This document shows positions 27,336-37,027 of a stretch of DNA of 64,000 bases, in pieces. The stretch lies in the NCBI GenBank assembly GCA_016712635.1, contig JADJQS010000002.1, positions 310,001 to 374,000 of the forward strand, read 5' to 3'. Position 1 is the first letter of the stretch. Each line of letters opens with the position of its first letter. This stretch comes from Gammaproteobacteria bacterium (lineage in GTDB: Bacteria > Pseudomonadota > Gammaproteobacteria > SZUA-140). The notes beneath the pieces are model-generated. The model was given only the letters and a program-made list of their open reading frames with translations, was not told the origin of the DNA and did not search any database. The translations under genes and the position numbers were made by a program.

Positions 27336-28109
27336 CTACTCCGCTATCATCGTATTGACCGCGTCAAAGGAGCTCTCGACCAGGCTGGTGAACTGCGCCG
27401 GGAACAACGGAAGCGACAGCAGGATAAAAATGAAACCCAGCATGAGCGAGATCGGGAACCCGATGACGAAGATGTTGAGCTGGGGCGCGGCGCGCATCAT
27501 GACCCCGAAGGCGGCGTTTACCAGCAGCAGGGCCGCGAGCGCCGGCAGCGAGATGATCAGCGCTCCCTTGAAGATCCATGCGCTCCAGGCGAGCAGTGTC
27601 CACAGGCCGTCGCCGCTGATCGACGCAAGCGCCACCGGGATCGTCCGGAAGCTGTCGACCAGGGTTTCGATCAGGATCAGATGGCCGTTCAGGATGAGGA
27701 ATATCAGCGTGGCAAGTACAGTGTAGAACTGGCTCACCACGGGCACCGTGACGCCGTTGGCAGGGTCCATCATCTGGGCGAAACCCAGGCCCATGGTCTG
27801 ACCGATCAGGTTCCCCCCCATCTCCACCGCGCTGAAGACCAGGCGCACGAGGAATCCCATGGCAAGCCCGATCATGATCTGTGCGCCGGAGATCAGGATG
27901 CCCTGTACGCTTGCGGGATCCACCTGCGGACCCGGCGGCAGCACGGGTGCAATGACCAGGGTCAGCGCAAGCGCGAGGCCGACGCGAAAGCGCATCGGCA
28001 CGATGCGCACGCCCAGGATGGGTGCAACCATGATCAGGGCGGCGATGCGGAAGAAGGGCCAGATGAAACCCGTGATCCACTGCGTCAGCTCCTGTTCGGT
28101 GAAGTTCAT
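27336..28109 (-). CDS. fliR: flagellar export gate protein FliR
   Basis: 257 residues with six or so hydrophobic segments (e.g. WITGFIWPFFRIAALIMVAPILG, GLAMGFLVRLVFSAVEMGGNLIG). Part of the FliPQR gate inside the MS ring. Contains the family IGQTMGLGFAQMMDP segment. 28 nt after fliQ; its stop is 5 bases from the flhB start. Confidence 0.95.
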   Translation of the reverse strand: MNFTEQELTQWITGFIWPFFRIAALIMVAPILGVRIVPMRFRVGLALALTLVIAPVLPPGPQVDPASVQGILISGAQIMIGLAMGFLVRLVFSAVEMGGNLIGQTMGLGFAQMMDPANGVTVPVVSQFYTVLATLIFLILNGHLILIETLVDSFRTIPVALASISGDGLWTLLAWSAWIFKGALIISLPALAALLLVNAAFGVMMRAAPQLNIFVIGFPISLMLGFIFILLSLPLFPAQFTSLVESSFDAVNTMIAE

Positions 28110-28137
28110 TTCTGCATCGTCCCGCCGGGCCGGACAC

Positions 28138-28407
28138 TCATCCTATGAGCGACGGTATGCTCTGGATGAGCCCCTCGGTGTAATTGACCAGCGACCTCAG
28201 GATCCAGGGTCCGGCGGCGATCATCACGACCAGAACCACGAACAGCTTGGGTATGAAGCTCAGCGTCTGCTCGTTGATCTGGGTGGCCGCCTGGAACATG
28301 CTGACCAGCAGGCCGATCCCGAGCGCGGGCAGCAGCAGGACCGCGAGGATCATCAGGGTCACGTAGAGGGCGTCCTGTCCTATGGTGACGACGGATTCCG
28401 GTGTCAT
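28138..28407 (-). CDS. fliQ: flagellar export gate protein FliQ
   Basis: 89 residues, exactly the normal length, two membrane hairpin helices (TPESVVTIGQDALYVTLMI; LLPALGIGLLVSMFQAATQINEQTLSF; IPKLFVVLVVMIAAGPWIL). ATG at 28407 follows GGAGAAAGG; the frame extends upstream only into fliP. Confidence 0.96.
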   Translation of the reverse strand: MTPESVVTIGQDALYVTLMILAVLLLPALGIGLLVSMFQAATQINEQTLSFIPKLFVVLVVMIAAGPWILRSLVNYTEGLIQSIPSLIG

Positions 28408-28441
28408 GGCCTTTCTCCAGTGCGGCACTGCGGCGCGGCGT

Positions 28442-29180
28442 TCATGCGGAGAAGCTCGCGGCAAGCGTCCCGAGGATGAGCGCCCAGCCGTCCACCAGCA
28501 CGAACAGCATGATCTTGAACGGCAGCGAGATGATGAGGGGAGACAGCATCATCATACCCATCGACATCAGCACGCTCGCCACCACCAGGTCGATGATCAG
28601 GAAAGGGATGAAGATGATGAAGCCGATCTGGAAGGCCGTCTTCAGTTCGCTCGTGAGGAAGGCCGGCATCAGCAGCGAAAGGCACCTGCTCGCGCGACTC
28701 CACGCCCGGACTGCCGGAGATCCCGGCGAACAGGCTGAGATCCGAGTCTCGCGTCTGCTCCAGCATGAATTTCTTGATGGGCACGCTGCCGCGGTCGAGC
28801 GCCTCTTTCATCGTCATCTTCTCCTCGGTGTAGGGCTGCACGGCGTTGTCATAGACGTCGGTGAACACCGGCATCATGATGAAGATCGTCAGGAACAGCG
28901 CCAGACCGATCAGCGTCTGGGTGGTCGGTGTCGACGCCGTGCCAAGCGCCTGGCGCAGGATCGCCAGCACGATGATGATGCGGGTAAACGAAGTCATCAT
29001 CATGAGGCCCGCGGGCAGCAGGGACATCGCGGTCAGCAGCGCCAGTATCTGCAGGCTGAGGCTGTAGGTCTTGCCGCCGTCGGGGGCCGTGGTCACGGTG
29101 ACCGCCGCCAGGCCCGCGTCGGCGAGCGCGGCCGCGCAGGGAGCCAGAGCGAGAAGGACGAGGAGGATGAGTCTTGTCAT
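28442..29180 (-). CDS. fliP: flagellar export gate protein FliP, frameshifted by one base
   Basis: 245 residues when one base is dropped (739 nt = 246 codons + 1). Signal peptide ([19 protein letters not shown]), then [33 protein letters not shown] and the 3' part [37 protein letters not shown], both typical FliP. The frame breaks at the AAA at 28678-28680 (TTT in gene sense): as written [12 protein letters not shown], without one [14 protein letters not shown], matching homologues. FliP is essential for export, so sequence error is likely; otherwise the cell should be non-flagellated. ATGA overlap with fliO. Confidence 0.9.
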
Positions 29181-29650
29181 GACAGCGATATTCTCTTTCT
29201 GAGCTCCTGGTTGAAGCGGCCAAGGAAGCTGGCCGGCGCGGCCGGGCCGGCGCCCGCAGGATCCGCCCCGCCTTCGGAGGCCGGCTCCAGCACATGCAGC
29301 GTCCTGATGCAGCCCGGCGCGACACCGATCAGCAGGCGGTCACTGCCGGCCTGCACGATCACGATGCGCTCGCGCTGGCCGAGATTGATGCCGCCGACCA
29401 GCCGCAGCTGTTCATGCTCGCCCCCCTGCATGCGCCCGAAACGCTTCAGCGCCCAGGCGCCGGCGAAGATCAGCGCAAGCACGGCGATCAGCCCGGTGAT
29501 CATCTGCAGCACACCGGCGAGCGACACCGCGCCCTTGTGGGCAAGCGCGGGGTCGGCGCCCTGGGCCAGCGCGACCGCGGGCAGTGCGACCAGCGGCAGG
29601 CAGGCGCACGCCACGCGCAGGCCCATGGTGAGCGGATTCCGTCCTGACAT
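29177..29650 (-). CDS. fliO: flagellar biosynthesis protein FliO
   Basis: 157 residues. Signal-like N-terminus (VACACLPLVALPAVALAQG), a membrane helix (LAGVLQMITGLIAVLALIFAGAWAL), then the conserved cytoplasmic RLVGGINLGQRERIVIVQAGSDRLLIGVAPG. FliO helps assemble the FliP ring. ATG 29650 is preferred (GGAG seven nt upstream) to one two codons earlier. Confidence 0.93.
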   Translation of the reverse strand: MSGRNPLTMGLRVACACLPLVALPAVALAQGADPALAHKGAVSLAGVLQMITGLIAVLALIFAGAWALKRFGRMQGGEHEQLRLVGGINLGQRERIVIVQAGSDRLLIGVAPGCIRTLHVLEPASEGGADPAGAGPAAPASFLGRFNQELRKRISLS

Positions 29651-29669
29651 TCCCATGCTCCGGCGCGGA

Positions 29670-30056
29670 CTACTTGAGTTTCTTGACGCGCTCGGTCGCG
29701 CTGATCACGTCCGTGAGGCGGATGCCGAACTTCTCGTTCACCACCACCACCTCGCCGTGCGCAACCAGCGTACCGTTCACCGTGACATCCATCGGCTCGC
29801 CGGCGAGTCGGTCCAGCTCGACGACCGAACCCTGGTTGAGCTTGAGCAGGTTGCTGATGGAGATCTTGGTGCGTCCGATCTCGACCGCCACCGTGACCGG
29901 GATATCCAGGATCATGTCCAGACTTTTATCTCCTATGGAGGCGCCGGAGGAATCATCCTGCAGGTTCTGGAAACTTGCGCGCGCGTAATCCTCGCCCTGT
30001 CCCATGCCGGCCTGGGCCTCCACCGCGCCGCTCTCCGTCTTCGTTGCATCGTTCAT
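29670..30056 (-). CDS. fliN: flagellar motor switch protein FliN
   Basis: 128 residues. Variable acidic N-terminus, then a SpoA domain: LDMILDIPVTVAVEIGRTKISISNLLKLNQGSVVELD and GTLVAHGEVVVVNEKFGIRLTDV. C-ring component with FliM and FliG. ATG at 30056 overlaps the fliM stop as TGATG, with GGAG about 7 nt upstream. Confidence 0.96.
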   Translation of the reverse strand: MNDATKTESGAVEAQAGMGQGEDYARASFQNLQDDSSGASIGDKSLDMILDIPVTVAVEIGRTKISISNLLKLNQGSVVELDRLAGEPMDVTVNGTLVAHGEVVVVNEKFGIRLTDVISATERVKKLK

Positions 30057-31069
30057 CACGCCGCTCCTGTGATAGTCATCAACTGCCTGCCGCGCTGGTT
30101 CTGGACCAGCTCTGTAACCTTGATGGCGTTCTTGCCGTCAGCGCTGCCGAACATGCCGCGGAACACCGGGATGTCTTCGACCATCGCGGTGATCGACTCC
30201 GGGATCTCGATCGGTATGATGTCCCCGGCCTGGAGGGCGTTCAGCTGGCGCATGCTGATCCGGGTCTCCGTCAGCGTGCTGGACAGATCCACCTCCGCAT
30301 GCATGAGCTCGTTGCGCAGCGACACGGTCCAGCGCTCGTCGAGCTCGACACGGTCGCTCTGTATTACCGACTCCAGCATCTCCCGGATCGGCTCGATCAT
30401 CGAGTACGGCAGCGTTACGTGGATGTCTCCGCCGCCGCCCTCGAACTCGATGTGGAAGCTTGAAACCACGACCACCTCGCTCGGACTGACGATATTGGCG
30501 AAGTTCGGATTGATTTCGGTGCTGACCAGCTCGATGTCGACACCGACGACCGGATTCCATGCCTCCTTGATGTTGAGGAAGGTCATATCAAGGATGATCT
30601 TGATGATGCGCTGCTCGGTGGGCGTGAACTCGCGCCCTTCGATCTTGGCGTTGAAGCGCCCGCGCCCGCCGAAAAAGTTGTCCACGAAGCTGAACACCAG
30701 CTTGGGATCGATCACCAGCAGCCCCATGCCCTTGAGCGGCGGCACGCGGATCACGTTCAGGCTCGCCGGCATGAACAGGCTGTGGACGTACTCGTTGAAC
30801 TTGATCATCTGCACATTGCCGACCGCGATCTCGGCGCTGCGCCGCAGCAGGTTGAAGAAGCTGATGCGCAGCTGGCGCGCCATGCGCTCGTTGATCATCT
30901 CCAGAGTCGGCAGCCGGCCACGCACGATGCGGTCCTGGCTGGTGAAGTCGTAGTCGGCGATGTCTCCCGCCGCGACCGGCTGGTCGGACTCGGATTCGAC
31001 CTCGCCGCTGGTGACGCCGTTGAGCAGCGCGTCGATCTCGTCCTGGCTCAGAATGTCGTTAACCGCCAT
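30056..31069 (-). CDS. fliM: flagellar motor switch protein FliM
   Basis: 337 residues. N-terminal CheY-binding peptide is recognisable (DILSQDEIDALLNGV), then the middle domain (ERMARQLRISFFNLLRR, KGMGLLVIDPKLVFSFVDNFFGG) and a C-terminal SpoA domain (LNALQAGDIIPIE). The intact CheY-binding peptide matters because no cheY is present in this locus. ATG at 31069, six bases from the fliL stop. Confidence 0.96.
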   Translation of the reverse strand: MAVNDILSQDEIDALLNGVTSGEVESESDQPVAAGDIADYDFTSQDRIVRGRLPTLEMINERMARQLRISFFNLLRRSAEIAVGNVQMIKFNEYVHSLFMPASLNVIRVPPLKGMGLLVIDPKLVFSFVDNFFGGRGRFNAKIEGREFTPTEQRIIKIILDMTFLNIKEAWNPVVGVDIELVSTEINPNFANIVSPSEVVVVSSFHIEFEGGGGDIHVTLPYSMIEPIREMLESVIQSDRVELDERWTVSLRNELMHAEVDLSSTLTETRISMRQLNALQAGDIIPIEIPESITAMVEDIPVFRGMFGSADGKNAIKVTELVQNQRGRQLMTITGAA

Positions 31070-31074
31070 GGCCG

Positions 31075-31687
31075 TCACTGCATCACGAAGCTGGTGAAAT
31101 AGACGGCTTCCGCCCCGGTATTGCCCGTTTCTTCCTTGAGGATGTTCTGGATTTCAACGAGCGCCTGGTCGCGGATCTTCTGCTTGCCCTCCGCGGTGTT
31201 GAGCGAGGCGTAGTCCTGGTTGCCGAACATCATCACGAGGTTGTTCCGGATCTGCGGCAGATGGGTCTTGATGGCCTCCGAAACCACCTGGTCCCGCGTC
31301 ATCGCCTCGATCTTGACCTGCAGGTAACGGATCTGGACCCCTTCGACGAAGTTGATCACGAAGGGATCGCCCAGCTCGACGTAGATGGGGGGCGGCCTTG
31401 GGCTCCTTCGACGACTTCTTCTCCTTGGACTTCTTCGGCTTGGCCTTGGGCGCTTCGTCGGCGGCAGCCTCGGCGCCTTCCTCACCGCCTGCATCGGCGG
31501 CAGCCACCTCCTCCGCGTCGTGCTTGCCCGGGCCGCCGGTCAGCAGCAACGTCGCACCCACGCTCGCCCCGATCAGCACAATCACGGAGACAACGATCAG
31601 CACGATCTTGAGGATCCCCGATTTCTTTTTCGGCTTGGGCTTTTCGTTATCTTCGTCTTCGTTGATTTCTTCGTCTTTTCTCGCCAT
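31075..31687 (-). CDS. fliL: flagellar basal body-associated protein FliL, frameshifted by one base
   Basis: About 203 residues when repaired (613 nt = 204 codons + 1). N-terminal charged cytoplasmic segment, one membrane helix (ILKIVLIVVSVIVLIGASVGATLLL), an acidic/lysine linker, then the periplasmic FliL domain YVELGDPFVINF ... VKIEAMTRDQ ... YFTSFVMQ. The break is in six G (C in gene sense) at 31387-31392: as written AAPHLRR, with one fewer KAAPIYVEL. FliL supports stator function. GGAAGGGA precedes the ATG. First gene after a sigma-54 promoter. Confidence 0.9.
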
Positions 31688-31739
31688 CTCGGTCCCTTCC
31701 CTTGTGCACGGAGTTCGTAATAACGTCCTGCTCAGATTT

Positions 31740-31755
31740 AGCAAGACACGTGCCA
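31740..31755 (-). promoter_or_regulatory. sigma-54 promoter of the fliLMNOPQR-flhB operon
   Basis: Minus strand TGGCACG-TGTC-TTGCT, a full match to the consensus TGGCACG-N4-TTGCW. It sits in the 269-bp gap after fliK, 53 nt before the fliL start. FleQ or FleR is the expected activator. Confidence 0.88.
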
Positions 31756-31956
31756 CCGGGGAGGCGAGATTTTTTATAAGTAATTACATGATGTTATTTA
31801 GGCAAATTGCAGTCATGACGGCATCTTGACGGCCTCCATGGGCGGTCCGGAGCCGCGGCGCCGGAAAGGCGTTGGCCGCATGCCGCATGAGAAGGGGATA
31901 AGACCGGGCAGGACGGCCCGGGGCGGCGCCGGCGCGCCGGCACGGGAGGGTGTGAA

Positions 31957-33429
31957 TCAGGCGTACAGGTCGACGAGGCTGCGGGTCTCGCGCAGCCGGC
32001 CCGGACCGGCGTCTGCCGCGCCGGTCGGCGCGGCTTCCGCACGCGGCGCGGCGTCCGTGTCCGCCTGCTGCGGCGCCGGTTTCCTGCCATCCGACGAGGA
32101 ATGCTGCGAGATGTCCACGTTCACCGCACCGAAGCCCTGCTCGCTCATCAGGTCGCGCAGCCGCGGGAGATTTTCCTGCAGCGTCTCGCGCACCAGGGCG
32201 TGCTGGCTGCTCAGCGTTACGGTCATCTGCCGGTCGGAATCGACGCTGACGCGCACCTCGAGCGGACCCAGCTGCGGCGGATTGAGCTTCATCTCCGCGG
32301 ACTGCACCTGATTTCCGATCGCCCAGCGGATGCGCTGGCTGACTTCGTCGCTCCACTCCGGATGGCGCAGCGGCGTGTGCACGGCGAGGCCGGGTGCCGC
32401 ATCACGAACGGGACCGCCGGACATGCCGGCCTGGGCGTATGTCAATGCGGCGGGGCCTCCCTGGGAGCCGCTGTCGGCAGCCTGCAGCAGGGATGTGAAA
32501 CTCTCGCTCCGGGTGCGCGCCGCGCCATCACCCGCACCTATCCTGGCAAGCAGTTCCTGCAGGCGCGTGCCGCCGTCCGGCGTGGAATCATGATCCGACC
32601 CCGCCTCAGGCTGCGTGTCAGCCGATGCGACGGCTATCTGTTCGGAACGCATGGCCGCGTCAGTCCGCGGGGCGGCGGCGTCACGTGCCGCGCCCGCTTC
32701 CGGCGTGATCTGCGCCGGCGGGGCGGACGGGGCGGCAACGGTTGTCAGTGAACCCGCCGGCGAGGACGGTAATGGAACTGCGGACATGGTCGTGGCCGGC
32801 GCAGGGAGCGGCGCCGGGGCCTGGATTTGCCCGGTTGCCGCGGGTGATGCGCCGGTGTCCGCAAGCGCCGCTCCGTCCATCGCTGCGCGCGGCTCAGCGT
32901 CCGCCGCCGATCCGGGCACGGTATCCCATGGCACAATCTGCGGCGCGGCCGTGCACTGCAGCGGATCGCCGTCGCCATCGTCATGCGTTTCCGCCGCCAT
33001 GGCCGCCTCGATTTCGTTCACGGCGATCTCGCCCTCAGCGGTCTCAGCGAACACAGGCGGCAAGGCCTTGCCGGCGGGCGGCAATGATGCATCCGGAGAC
33101 AAAGGCAGGGGCATCGCCGCCGACGCAGGTGGATCCGGAACGAGTATGTCGAACGGGCTGCCATCCGGCGCCGATTGAAATACGGGTTCATCGCCGGCGG
33201 TCGCGGCGGGCAGCGGGGTCATGGATCTGTCGCCCGTGGCGGCCGCGCCTTGCTGCAGGCGCGGCGCGGCGAGCAGGGAATTCATCAGGTTGCCGAAAGA
33301 TCCGCCTTGCGCATTCCCCGGCTCGGAGTCCGCCGCCGAAGGCAGGGAGTCGCCCGCGGCGACGCCTTGAACCGCCGTGTCCATGACACGGGGAATTGAA
33401 GAAAGACTCACACCTGCAGATACCGCCAT
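31957..33429 (-). CDS. fliK: flagellar hook-length control protein FliK
   Basis: 490 residues. The first ~350 are Ala/Pro/Ser-rich and disordered, as usual for FliK rulers. The conserved C-terminal hook-control domain (residues ~375-450) has RIRWAIGNQVQSAEMKLNPP, LGPLEVRVSVDSDRQMTVTLSS and VRETLQENLPRLRDLMSEQG. Secreted substrate that triggers the FlhB switch. Last gene of the fliE-fliK run. Confidence 0.92.
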   Translation of the reverse strand: MAVSAGVSLSSIPRVMDTAVQGVAAGDSLPSAADSEPGNAQGGSFGNLMNSLLAAPRLQQGAAATGDRSMTPLPAATAGDEPVFQSAPDGSPFDILVPDPPASAAMPLPLSPDASLPPAGKALPPVFAETAEGEIAVNEIEAAMAAETHDDGDGDPLQCTAAPQIVPWDTVPGSAADAEPRAAMDGAALADTGASPAATGQIQAPAPLPAPATTMSAVPLPSSPAGSLTTVAAPSAPPAQITPEAGAARDAAAPRTDAAMRSEQIAVASADTQPEAGSDHDSTPDGGTRLQELLARIGAGDGAARTRSESFTSLLQAADSGSQGGPAALTYAQAGMSGGPVRDAAPGLAVHTPLRHPEWSDEVSQRIRWAIGNQVQSAEMKLNPPQLGPLEVRVSVDSDRQMTVTLSSQHALVRETLQENLPRLRDLMSEQGFGAVNVDISQHSSSDGRKPAPQQADTDAAPRAEAAPTGAADAGPGRLRETRSLVDLYA

Positions 33430-33519
33430 GACTCCACCCCGCTCCGTTGATTCACGCCGACGGACGTATCGTCCGGGAAAAAGGCAATATCCATGCCAGC
33501 AAAACCGGGGGGCCCGGCC

Positions 33520-33969
33520 TCATCCCTCACCGTCGATGAGCGGGCGCATGCGCTGCGCGCGGTCGTCGCTCTCGCGCTGTTCGCGCCGCCGCGCAAGTGA
33601 CGTTTCCTCGCAGCGGAATCGGTCGATGACCTTGTCCAGAGCGCTCCGCTTCGACCTCACCTCGCTCCAGTAGCGGTTCTTCTGCTCAAGCTCGTGCCGG
33701 CATTCCTCCACAAGCTTTTTCTGCTGCTGGATCGCGTCGTTCAGGCGTTCGTTGAAATGCCGGTATTCCTTGAAGCGGTCGATCGTGGCGCCGCTGCGGC
33801 CGAGTGACTGGAAGCGCTGCTGATACTCGCGCTGGAACTGCTCGAGGTCGGCCAGCCGGCGTTCCTGGGCGAGATAGCGGCGCTGCGATTCGCCCAGCAC
33901 CTGCGTCGCCTTGATCTCCTTGTCACGCTGCAGACTGGCGATGGGCTCCAGCCGGTCCGATCTAGTCAT
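33520..33969 (-). CDS. fliJ: flagellar export chaperone FliJ
   Basis: 149 residues, almost entirely charged alpha-helix in two coiled-coil arms (ATQVLGESQRRYLAQERRLADLEQ; NDAIQQQKKLVEECRHELEQK). FliJ sits in the FliI hexamer and couples it to FlhA. GGAGGAGG lies just before the ATG. 35 nt after fliI. Confidence 0.92.
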   Translation of the reverse strand: MTRSDRLEPIASLQRDKEIKATQVLGESQRRYLAQERRLADLEQFQREYQQRFQSLGRSGATIDRFKEYRHFNERLNDAIQQQKKLVEECRHELEQKNRYWSEVRSKRSALDKVIDRFRCEETSLARRREQRESDDRAQRMRPLIDGEG

Positions 33970-34004
33970 AGCGCCTCCTCCTGTACACAGGCTTCGTCAG
34001 TCCG

Positions 34005-35378
34005 TTATTTCTTCGTCTTCTGCGGCACGCCGCCGCCGAGCAGCTCACCGAGGCCGCGCAGACCGTCCTTGAACGTCACGCGCTCGTTGATCCCCTGCTG
34101 CAGGAACTGCGTCAGGCGCGGATGGTAATCGACGGCCTCGTCAATGCGCGGATCGCTGCCTTTGGCGTAGGCGCCAACGCTGATCAGATCACGGTTGCGG
34201 CGGTAGGTGGAATAGAGCTGTTTGAAGCGGATGGCCTGGCGCTGATGTTCGGGGCTGACGACCTCGGTCATGACGCGGCTCACCGAGGACTCGATGTCGA
34301 TCGCCGGATAATGCCCGGCGTCCGCCAGTTCACGATTGAGCACGATGTGGCCGTCGAGGATGGCGCGCGCGGCGTCGGCGATCGGGTCCTGCTGGTCGTC
34401 GCCCTCGGCCAGCACCGTGTACAGCGCGGTGATGGATCCGTTGCCGTCCCCGTTTCCGGCGCGTTCGACCAGTTGCGGCAGCTTGGCGAACACCGAGGGC
34501 GGATAGCCGCGCGTGGCCGGCGGCTCGCCGATGGCGAGCGCGATCTCGCGTTGCGCCTGCGCATAGCGCGTGAGCGAGTCCATCAGCAGCAGGACCTTGA
34601 GCCCCTTGTCGCGGAAATACTCCGCGATGCTCGTGGCCAGCATGGCGCCATGCAGGCGCAGCATCGGCGGCGTGTCGGCCGGCGTCGCCACCACCACCGC
34701 GCGCGCCATGCCGTGCGCGCCGAGTATGCGGTTGGTGAACTCCTTCACCTCCCGGCCGCGCTCGCCGATCATCCCGACCACGGTGACGTCCGCGTCGGTG
34801 TAGCGCGTCATCATGCCGAGCAGCACGCTCTTGCCGACGCCGCTGCCGGCGAACAGTCCGAGGCGCTGGCCGCGGCCGATGGTCAGCAGGCTGTTGATGG
34901 CGCGCACGCCGACGTCGAGCGGCTCGCTGATGACGCGCCGCTGCAGCGGATTGATCGGCCGGCCGAGCAGCGGATAGGTGGTCTCGCTGCGCACCGGGCC
35001 GCGCCCGTCGAGAGGATTGCCGGTACCGTCCAGCACGCGTCCGAGCAGGCCGTCGCCGACCGCCGCCTCGTAGACGCGTCCGGTGGGGGTGACGCGCGCA
35101 TTCGGCATCAGACCGCGGATCTCGCCGCTCGGCATCAGGAAGGTCTTGTCGCCGGCGAAGCCGACCACCTCGGCCTCGAGCGGATGGCCGGCAGGGTTGT
35201 CGATCAGGCAGCGGTCACCGATCGCCGCCTGGCAGCCGATCGCCTCCAGCGTCAGTCCGACCAGGCGCGTGATCTTGCCCTCCACCACCAGCGGCGGCGC
35301 GGCCTTCAGGCCCGCGGCACACTCGGCGATGCGCCGGCGCCATGCCGGGGCGCGATTGGTTTCAGACAGCATCGGCAT
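34005..35378 (-). CDS. fliI: flagellum-specific ATP synthase FliI
   Basis: 457 residues. F1-beta-like export ATPase: Walker [18 protein letters not shown] near residue 170, [10 protein letters not shown], Walker [21 protein letters not shown], and the family [21 protein letters not shown]. Start overlaps the fliH end by 17 bases. Confidence 0.97.
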   Translation of the reverse strand: MPMLSETNRAPAWRRRIAECAAGLKAAPPLVVEGKITRLVGLTLEAIGCQAAIGDRCLIDNPAGHPLEAEVVGFAGDKTFLMPSGEIRGLMPNARVTPTGRVYEAAVGDGLLGRVLDGTGNPLDGRGPVRSETTYPLLGRPINPLQRRVISEPLDVGVRAINSLLTIGRGQRLGLFAGSGVGKSVLLGMMTRYTDADVTVVGMIGERGREVKEFTNRILGAHGMARAVVVATPADTPPMLRLHGAMLATSIAEYFRDKGLKVLLLMDSLTRYAQAQREIALAIGEPPATRGYPPSVFAKLPQLVERAGNGDGNGSITALYTVLAEGDDQQDPIADAARAILDGHIVLNRELADAGHYPAIDIESSVSRVMTEVVSPEHQRQAIRFKQLYSTYRRNRDLISVGAYAKGSDPRIDEAVDYHPRLTQFLQQGINERVTFKDGLRGLGELLGGGVPQKTKK

Positions 35379-36015
35379 CCCCTTCCCGTTCTCCGCCGAG
35401 CAATTCGGCGGCGATCGCCGCGAACTGCCGCTCTACGCTGGCGTCAATGCGCGAGTTCTCCGTTTCGATGCGGCATCCGCCGCGCGCGAGTGCCGGGTCC
35501 TCCAGGATCTGCCAGCCGGACTCCCCGCCCTGCGGCGCGGGAAGCCCCTCGCGCAGCGTCTCCGCGTCGGCCGGGTTGACGAACAGGCGGACATTGCGCG
35601 ATGCGACCGGAAGGATCGCGGACGCGCGCTGCACCACGGCGATGACCTGGCCGGGATCGGTCCTCAGCTCGCGTCGGATGACATGGCGCGCGACGGTGAG
35701 CGCGAGACTGGAAACTTCCTTCACCACCTCGTCGTCGAGCTGGTGCAGCGGGCGCGCGAGCAGGTTCAGTATCGCCTCGATCCGCTCCGCCTTTTCCCTG
35801 GCCAGCGCCGCCCCCTTCTCGATACCTTCACGCCGCCCGAGTTCGAATCCCTCTTCATAGGCCTGGCGCTGGATTTCCTCCATGCGGGTCGCGGTCAGAT
35901 AGCCGCTGTGCGCCGCGGCATCGCCCGGCGCTGCGCCGCCTACCCTGGGCAGCTCCCAGCGTTCGCAGGCATCCGCCGCCGCGCCGCTGATGACCTTAAA
36001 CGTACTCTTCTCCAC
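35362..36015 (-). CDS. fliH: flagellar assembly protein FliH
   Basis: 217 residues. Central helical stalk with Gly-spaced repeats ([27 protein letters not shown]), then the C-terminal domain ([24 protein letters not shown]). Negative regulator and carrier of FliI. The GTG at 36013-36015 is used: it overlaps fliG by 20 bases and leaves the usual short N-terminus before KVIS; the best alternative starts are much further in. Confidence 0.92.
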   Translation of the reverse strand: MEKSTFKVISGAAADACERWELPRVGGAAPGDAAAHSGYLTATRMEEIQRQAYEEGFELGRREGIEKGAALAREKAERIEAILNLLARPLHQLDDEVVKEVSSLALTVARHVIRRELRTDPGQVIAVVQRASAILPVASRNVRLFVNPADAETLREGLPAPQGGESGWQILEDPALARGGCRIETENSRIDASVERQFAAIAAELLGGEREGDADAV

Positions 36016-37012
36016 CCTTGCCGCCTAATGATATGTCGCCGGATTCGGACAGGCGCCGGGCGATGGCGAGAATCTCCTTCTGCGCGGCCTCCACTTCGCT
36101 GAGACGCACGGGACCTTTCGCCTCCAGGTCGTCGCGCAGCATCTCGCCGGCGCGCTTCGACATGTTCTTGAACACCTTCTCCTTGAGGGCCTCTTCCGAT
36201 CCCTTCAGCGCCACCACCAGGGTCTCGGATGAAACTTCGCGCAGCAGCGCCTGGATGCCGCGATCGTCCACCATTGCGAGGTCGTCGAACACCAGCATGA
36301 GATCCTGGATCTTCTCGCCGAGCTCCTTGTCGAATTCGTTGATCTGGTCCATGATCACGGATTCGAGCGCGGAATCCATGCTGTTCAGGATGTTGGCGGC
36401 GACCTTGACCCCGCCGACGGTCGACGACTTGACGTTGGAATTGCCGCGGAACTGTTCCTCGATGACGTGATTCAGTTCCTGCAGCGCGGTGGGCTGCAGG
36501 CGGTCGAGTACGGCGATCCGGAGCAGAACGTCCGCGCGGATCTTCTCCGACAGCAGCGACAGCACATCGGCCGCCTGGTCATTGTCGAGATAGGAAAGCA
36601 CCACCGCGATGATCTGCGGGTGCTCCATCTTGATCACCTCGAAGATCTCGTGGGAATCCATCCATTTGAGTTGTTCGAGACCCGAGGCGGAATCGCCGAG
36701 CATGACGCGGTTCAGGATGTTACCCGCCTTGTCCTGCCCGAGCGCCTTCACCAGCACGGTCTGCAGGTAGTCCTGCGAGGCCATGCCGAACGAGGTTTCC
36801 TTGCCGACCGATTGCACGAACTCCTTCAGCACCGTATTGGCCTGCTCGGTCGAGACCTTCTTCAGGCCCGCCATCGCGGCGCTGAGGCGGTGAACCTCCT
36901 TCGGGCCGATGTATTTGAATACCTCGGCCGCGTTCTGTTCACCGAGGCTCATCAGCAGCACCGCCGCCTTCTCGACCCCGCTGATTTCTGCAGCCTGCTT
37001 CTTATCCGCCAT
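35996..37012 (-). CDS. fliG: flagellar motor switch protein FliG
   Basis: 338 residues, normal length. N-terminal FliF-binding domain (KAAVLLMSLGEQNAAEVFKYI), middle domain with the EHPQ motif (MEHPQIIAVVLSYL), hydrophobic-patch and C-terminal torque helix with conserved charges (SSETLVVALKGSEEALKEKVFKNMSKRAGEMLRDDLE). Confidence 0.97.
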   Translation of the reverse strand: MADKKQAAEISGVEKAAVLLMSLGEQNAAEVFKYIGPKEVHRLSAAMAGLKKVSTEQANTVLKEFVQSVGKETSFGMASQDYLQTVLVKALGQDKAGNILNRVMLGDSASGLEQLKWMDSHEIFEVIKMEHPQIIAVVLSYLDNDQAADVLSLLSEKIRADVLLRIAVLDRLQPTALQELNHVIEEQFRGNSNVKSSTVGGVKVAANILNSMDSALESVIMDQINEFDKELGEKIQDLMLVFDDLAMVDDRGIQALLREVSSETLVVALKGSEEALKEKVFKNMSKRAGEMLRDDLEAKGPVRLSEVEAAQKEILAIARRLSESGDISLGGKGGEEYV

Positions 37013-37027
37013 GATCCGTGCTCCGCA

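Noticed and set aside
28401..30953. 850-codon open frame on the plus strand
   Set aside because: Antisense to fliP-fliM; changes from Arg/His-rich to Ser/Thr/Met-rich and matches no family.
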